Assembly (NCBI GenBank): GCA_024639885.1
Contig: JAHEGD010000005.1
Span: 1 to 64,000 of the forward strand
DNA from: Porticoccaceae bacterium
GTDB taxonomy: Bacteria; Pseudomonadota; Gammaproteobacteria; Pseudomonadales; Porticoccaceae
Length of the DNA: 64,000 nucleotides
Reading direction: 5' to 3'
Shown here: positions 62,636 to 64,000 of the stretch, piece by piece
Layout of the letters: every line of letters begins with the position of its first letter
Position numbering within the stretch: the first letter of the stretch is position 1
Notes under the pieces: model-generated
Seen by the model: the letters and a program-made list of their open reading frames with translations, nothing else
Databases searched by the model: none
Told to the model about the DNA's origin: nothing
Made by a program: the position numbers and the translations under genes

Positions 62636-63034
62636 ATGACCGACACCCCAACGCAAGCCGACCAACCGAGCGGTGAACTGCTGCTGCAGACCGTGGCAAT
62701 GCCCAAAGAGACCAACACCAACGGCGATATCTTTGGTGGCTGGCTGCTCAGCCAGATGGATATCGCCGGCGGGGTGATGGCCGAGCGGGTCGCCGGTGGC
62801 CGCACGGTAACGGTGGCGATCTCGAGCATGGCGTTTATCCGCCCGGTGCCGGTCGGGGCGATTATCAGCTGCTACGGGCAGTTGGTGAGTGTTGGCCGCA
62901 GCTCGATCAAGCTGCTGCTGACGGTCTGGTGCCAGCCGCGGCTGACCGGCGAGCTGCACAAAGTGACCGAGGGCGAGTTTGTCTTTGTCGCCATCGACGA
63001 GCGCGGCAACTCGCGGCCGATCGAGCGCGCTTAA
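62636..63034 (+). CDS. yciA: Acyl-CoA thioesterase, YciA family (hotdog fold)
   Basis: This 132-residue cytoplasmic enzyme would hydrolyse acyl-CoAs. The hotdog core shows LLLQTVAMPKETNTNGDIFGGWLLSQMDIAGGVMAER (cited in part), with the conserved Asn and Asp of the catalytic region, then VAISSMAFIRPVPVGAIISCYG. It starts 26 bases after dctM and its stop overlaps the convergent hydrolase gene in TTAA (63031-63034). Confidence 0.92.
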   Translation: MTDTPTQADQPSGELLLQTVAMPKETNTNGDIFGGWLLSQMDIAGGVMAERVAGGRTVTVAISSMAFIRPVPVGAIISCYGQLVSVGRSSIKLLLTVWCQPRLTGELHKVTEGEFVFVAIDERGNSRPIERA

Positions 63035-63993
63035 AACTTTATCTGGGCAAACGCCTCGGCGCGCAGCCGCGGCGATTCGTTGACCAGTTGATGGCCGGCG
63101 CCGCGGACCATGGCCACCTGCAGCGCCGGGAACTGGCGCGCAAAGTTGGCTAGATTGCGTCGCCGGGCGACCGTGTGGTCGCAGTCGCCCTGAATAATCC
63201 GCACCCCGGCCGGGCCGCTGCGCTGCTTGAAGGCGACGATCCAGCGCTGCATGGCGCGCAGCCAGGCGAGCGGGATGACCCGGGTCTGCAGCGGGTCGCG
63301 GTGGGCCAGAAAGTGGTTGAAGTCGGGGTTGCTGGTGTTGGGTTTAAAGCCGCGCGGAATGGTTGCCAGCAGCGGCCCGAGCAGTGCCAGCAGCCAGCGC
63401 TGCACCGGCCAGTGGGCCGGCTCAAGCAGCGGCGCAAACAGGTTGAGTGACTGCCACGGCGCCCCCGGCACCGGGTGGTCGACCAGGTGCTGGAGCAGAA
63501 TGGCGCCGCCGGTGCTCTGGCCGAGCCCGACCAGCGGCAGCGCCGGCCACTGCGCGACCGCCGCCAGCAGCGCGTCGAGCGCCAGCTGGTAGTGGTTAAA
63601 GTCGTCGATGCTGGCCCGCGGGCCGCTGCTTAAACCGTGGCCGGGCAGGTCGAAGCAGAGCACCTCGCAGTCGCGCGCCAACAGCTCTTTGATCAGGTGG
63701 TGGTAGAGCCCGCAGTGGTCCATGTAACCGTGCACCACCAGCGCCCGGCGCTTCGCCAGCGGCGGCTGCCAGCGGTACCAGACCACCCGCTCGGTCGCTT
63801 CGGTGGTCAGCGCCGCGCTGCTAAAACGCAGCTGCTCGCTCGGTGCGGGCAGCTGGTAGTAGGCGAGGTGGGCGGCCAACTCGGCGCTCAGCTGCGCTGG
63901 CTCGGTGGCCGCGTCAATCGCTGGCCAGGGCTGCTTGAGCAGCCGTTCGGCGCAGGCGCGGTGGTCGCTGTCGCGGGCAGGGGTGGCGGTCAT
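63031..63993 (-). CDS. Alpha/beta hydrolase, monoglyceride lipase-like
   Basis: This is a 320-residue alpha/beta-hydrolase of the serine aminopeptidase S33 / lysophospholipase group. The core reads RALVVHGYMDHCGLYHHLIKELL (oxyanion region HGYMDH), FDLPGHGLSSGP, and the nucleophile elbow GLGQSTGG with Ser in GxSxG. The acid and histidine can be placed near IIQGDCDHTVARRRN and VRGAGHQLVNE. No signal peptide is seen. The substrate is not determined. The start at 63993 is 7 bases inside the window end, so a longer upstream start cannot be ruled out. Confidence 0.88.
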   Translation of the reverse strand: MTATPARDSDHRACAERLLKQPWPAIDAATEPAQLSAELAAHLAYYQLPAPSEQLRFSSAALTTEATERVVWYRWQPPLAKRRALVVHGYMDHCGLYHHLIKELLARDCEVLCFDLPGHGLSSGPRASIDDFNHYQLALDALLAAVAQWPALPLVGLGQSTGGAILLQHLVDHPVPGAPWQSLNLFAPLLEPAHWPVQRWLLALLGPLLATIPRGFKPNTSNPDFNHFLAHRDPLQTRVIPLAWLRAMQRWIVAFKQRSGPAGVRIIQGDCDHTVARRRNLANFARQFPALQVAMVRGAGHQLVNESPRLRAEAFAQIKF

Positions 63994-64000
63994 GGCACTC

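Overview
The window is chromosomal DNA of a GC-rich gammaproteobacterium with aerobic metabolism (haem-copper oxidase, F1Fo ATP synthase, ubiquinone biosynthesis, oxygen-dependent HemF). It spans the replication origin. Gene content and order are Pseudomonas-like: glmS-glmU, atpC-to-atpI, parB-parA-rsmG-mnmG on one strand and dnaA-dnaN-recF-gyrB-plsC on the other, with glyQ-glyS and an LpxL-like acyltransferase close by. I cannot name the species from the sequence. I recognised no tRNA, rRNA, CRISPR, insertion sequence or prophage. Apart from one lower-GC patch (about 22.2-24.6 kb), everything looks like core chromosome.

Layout. 0-2.4 kb: cytochrome c oxidase subunits I (cut by the window edge) and II. 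2.6-7.0 kb: a zinc-ribbon protein, a gamma-carbonic anhydrase homologue, and aroE, hemF, tsaC and dprA. 7.1-12.8 kb: def-fmt-rsmB-trkA-trkH. 12.8-19.9 kb: a RimB-RimK fusion, a TRAP solute-binding lipoprotein, UvrD, a secreted MsrA-thioredoxin-MsrB fusion and an MscS channel. 19.9-24.6 kb: pterin dehydratase, a DUF3604 protein, a CphA-like ATP-grasp gene interrupted by an in-frame stop, and a glycosyltransferase. 24.6-27.8 kb: glmS-glmU. 28.3-35.6 kb: the complete atp operon with a good sigma70 promoter. 35.8-40.1 kb: parB-parA-rsmG-mnmG. 40.1-40.7 kb: non-coding, AT-rich, with DnaA boxes. 40.7-44.6 kb: rpmH-rnpA-yidD-yidC-mnmE. 44.6-45.0 kb: a second non-coding stretch with DnaA boxes. 45.0-51.2 kb: dnaA-dnaN-recF-gyrB, with two perfect parS sites inside recF. 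51.2-64 kb: plsC, glyS, glyQ, an LpxL-like gene, cysK, ubiC-ubiA, yaaA, an M48 lipoprotein, TRAP permeases (dctQ-dctM), yciA and an alpha/beta hydrolase.

How it works together. The origin sits between leftward genes (mnmG and beyond) and rightward genes (rpmH and beyond), so the main housekeeping operons are co-oriented with replication. ParA, ParB and the parS sites would segregate this region. In Pseudomonas and E. coli, rpmH-to-mnmE diverges from dnaA. Here that block is turned round and lies head-to-tail with dnaA, with a DnaA-box cluster at each end.

Main points for a second look: the inverted rpmH-mnmE block with two candidate origin regions; a 65-residue, apparently two-helix insertion in ATP synthase subunit a between the residues matching E. 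coli Glu219 and His245; the stop-interrupted CphA-like ATP-grasp gene; five convergent gene pairs whose stop codons overlap in a 4-base palindrome (CTAG four times, TTAA once); the MsrA-Trx-MsrB fusion that lacks the usual MsrB resolving cysteine; and a perfect GC hairpin between atpE and atpF.
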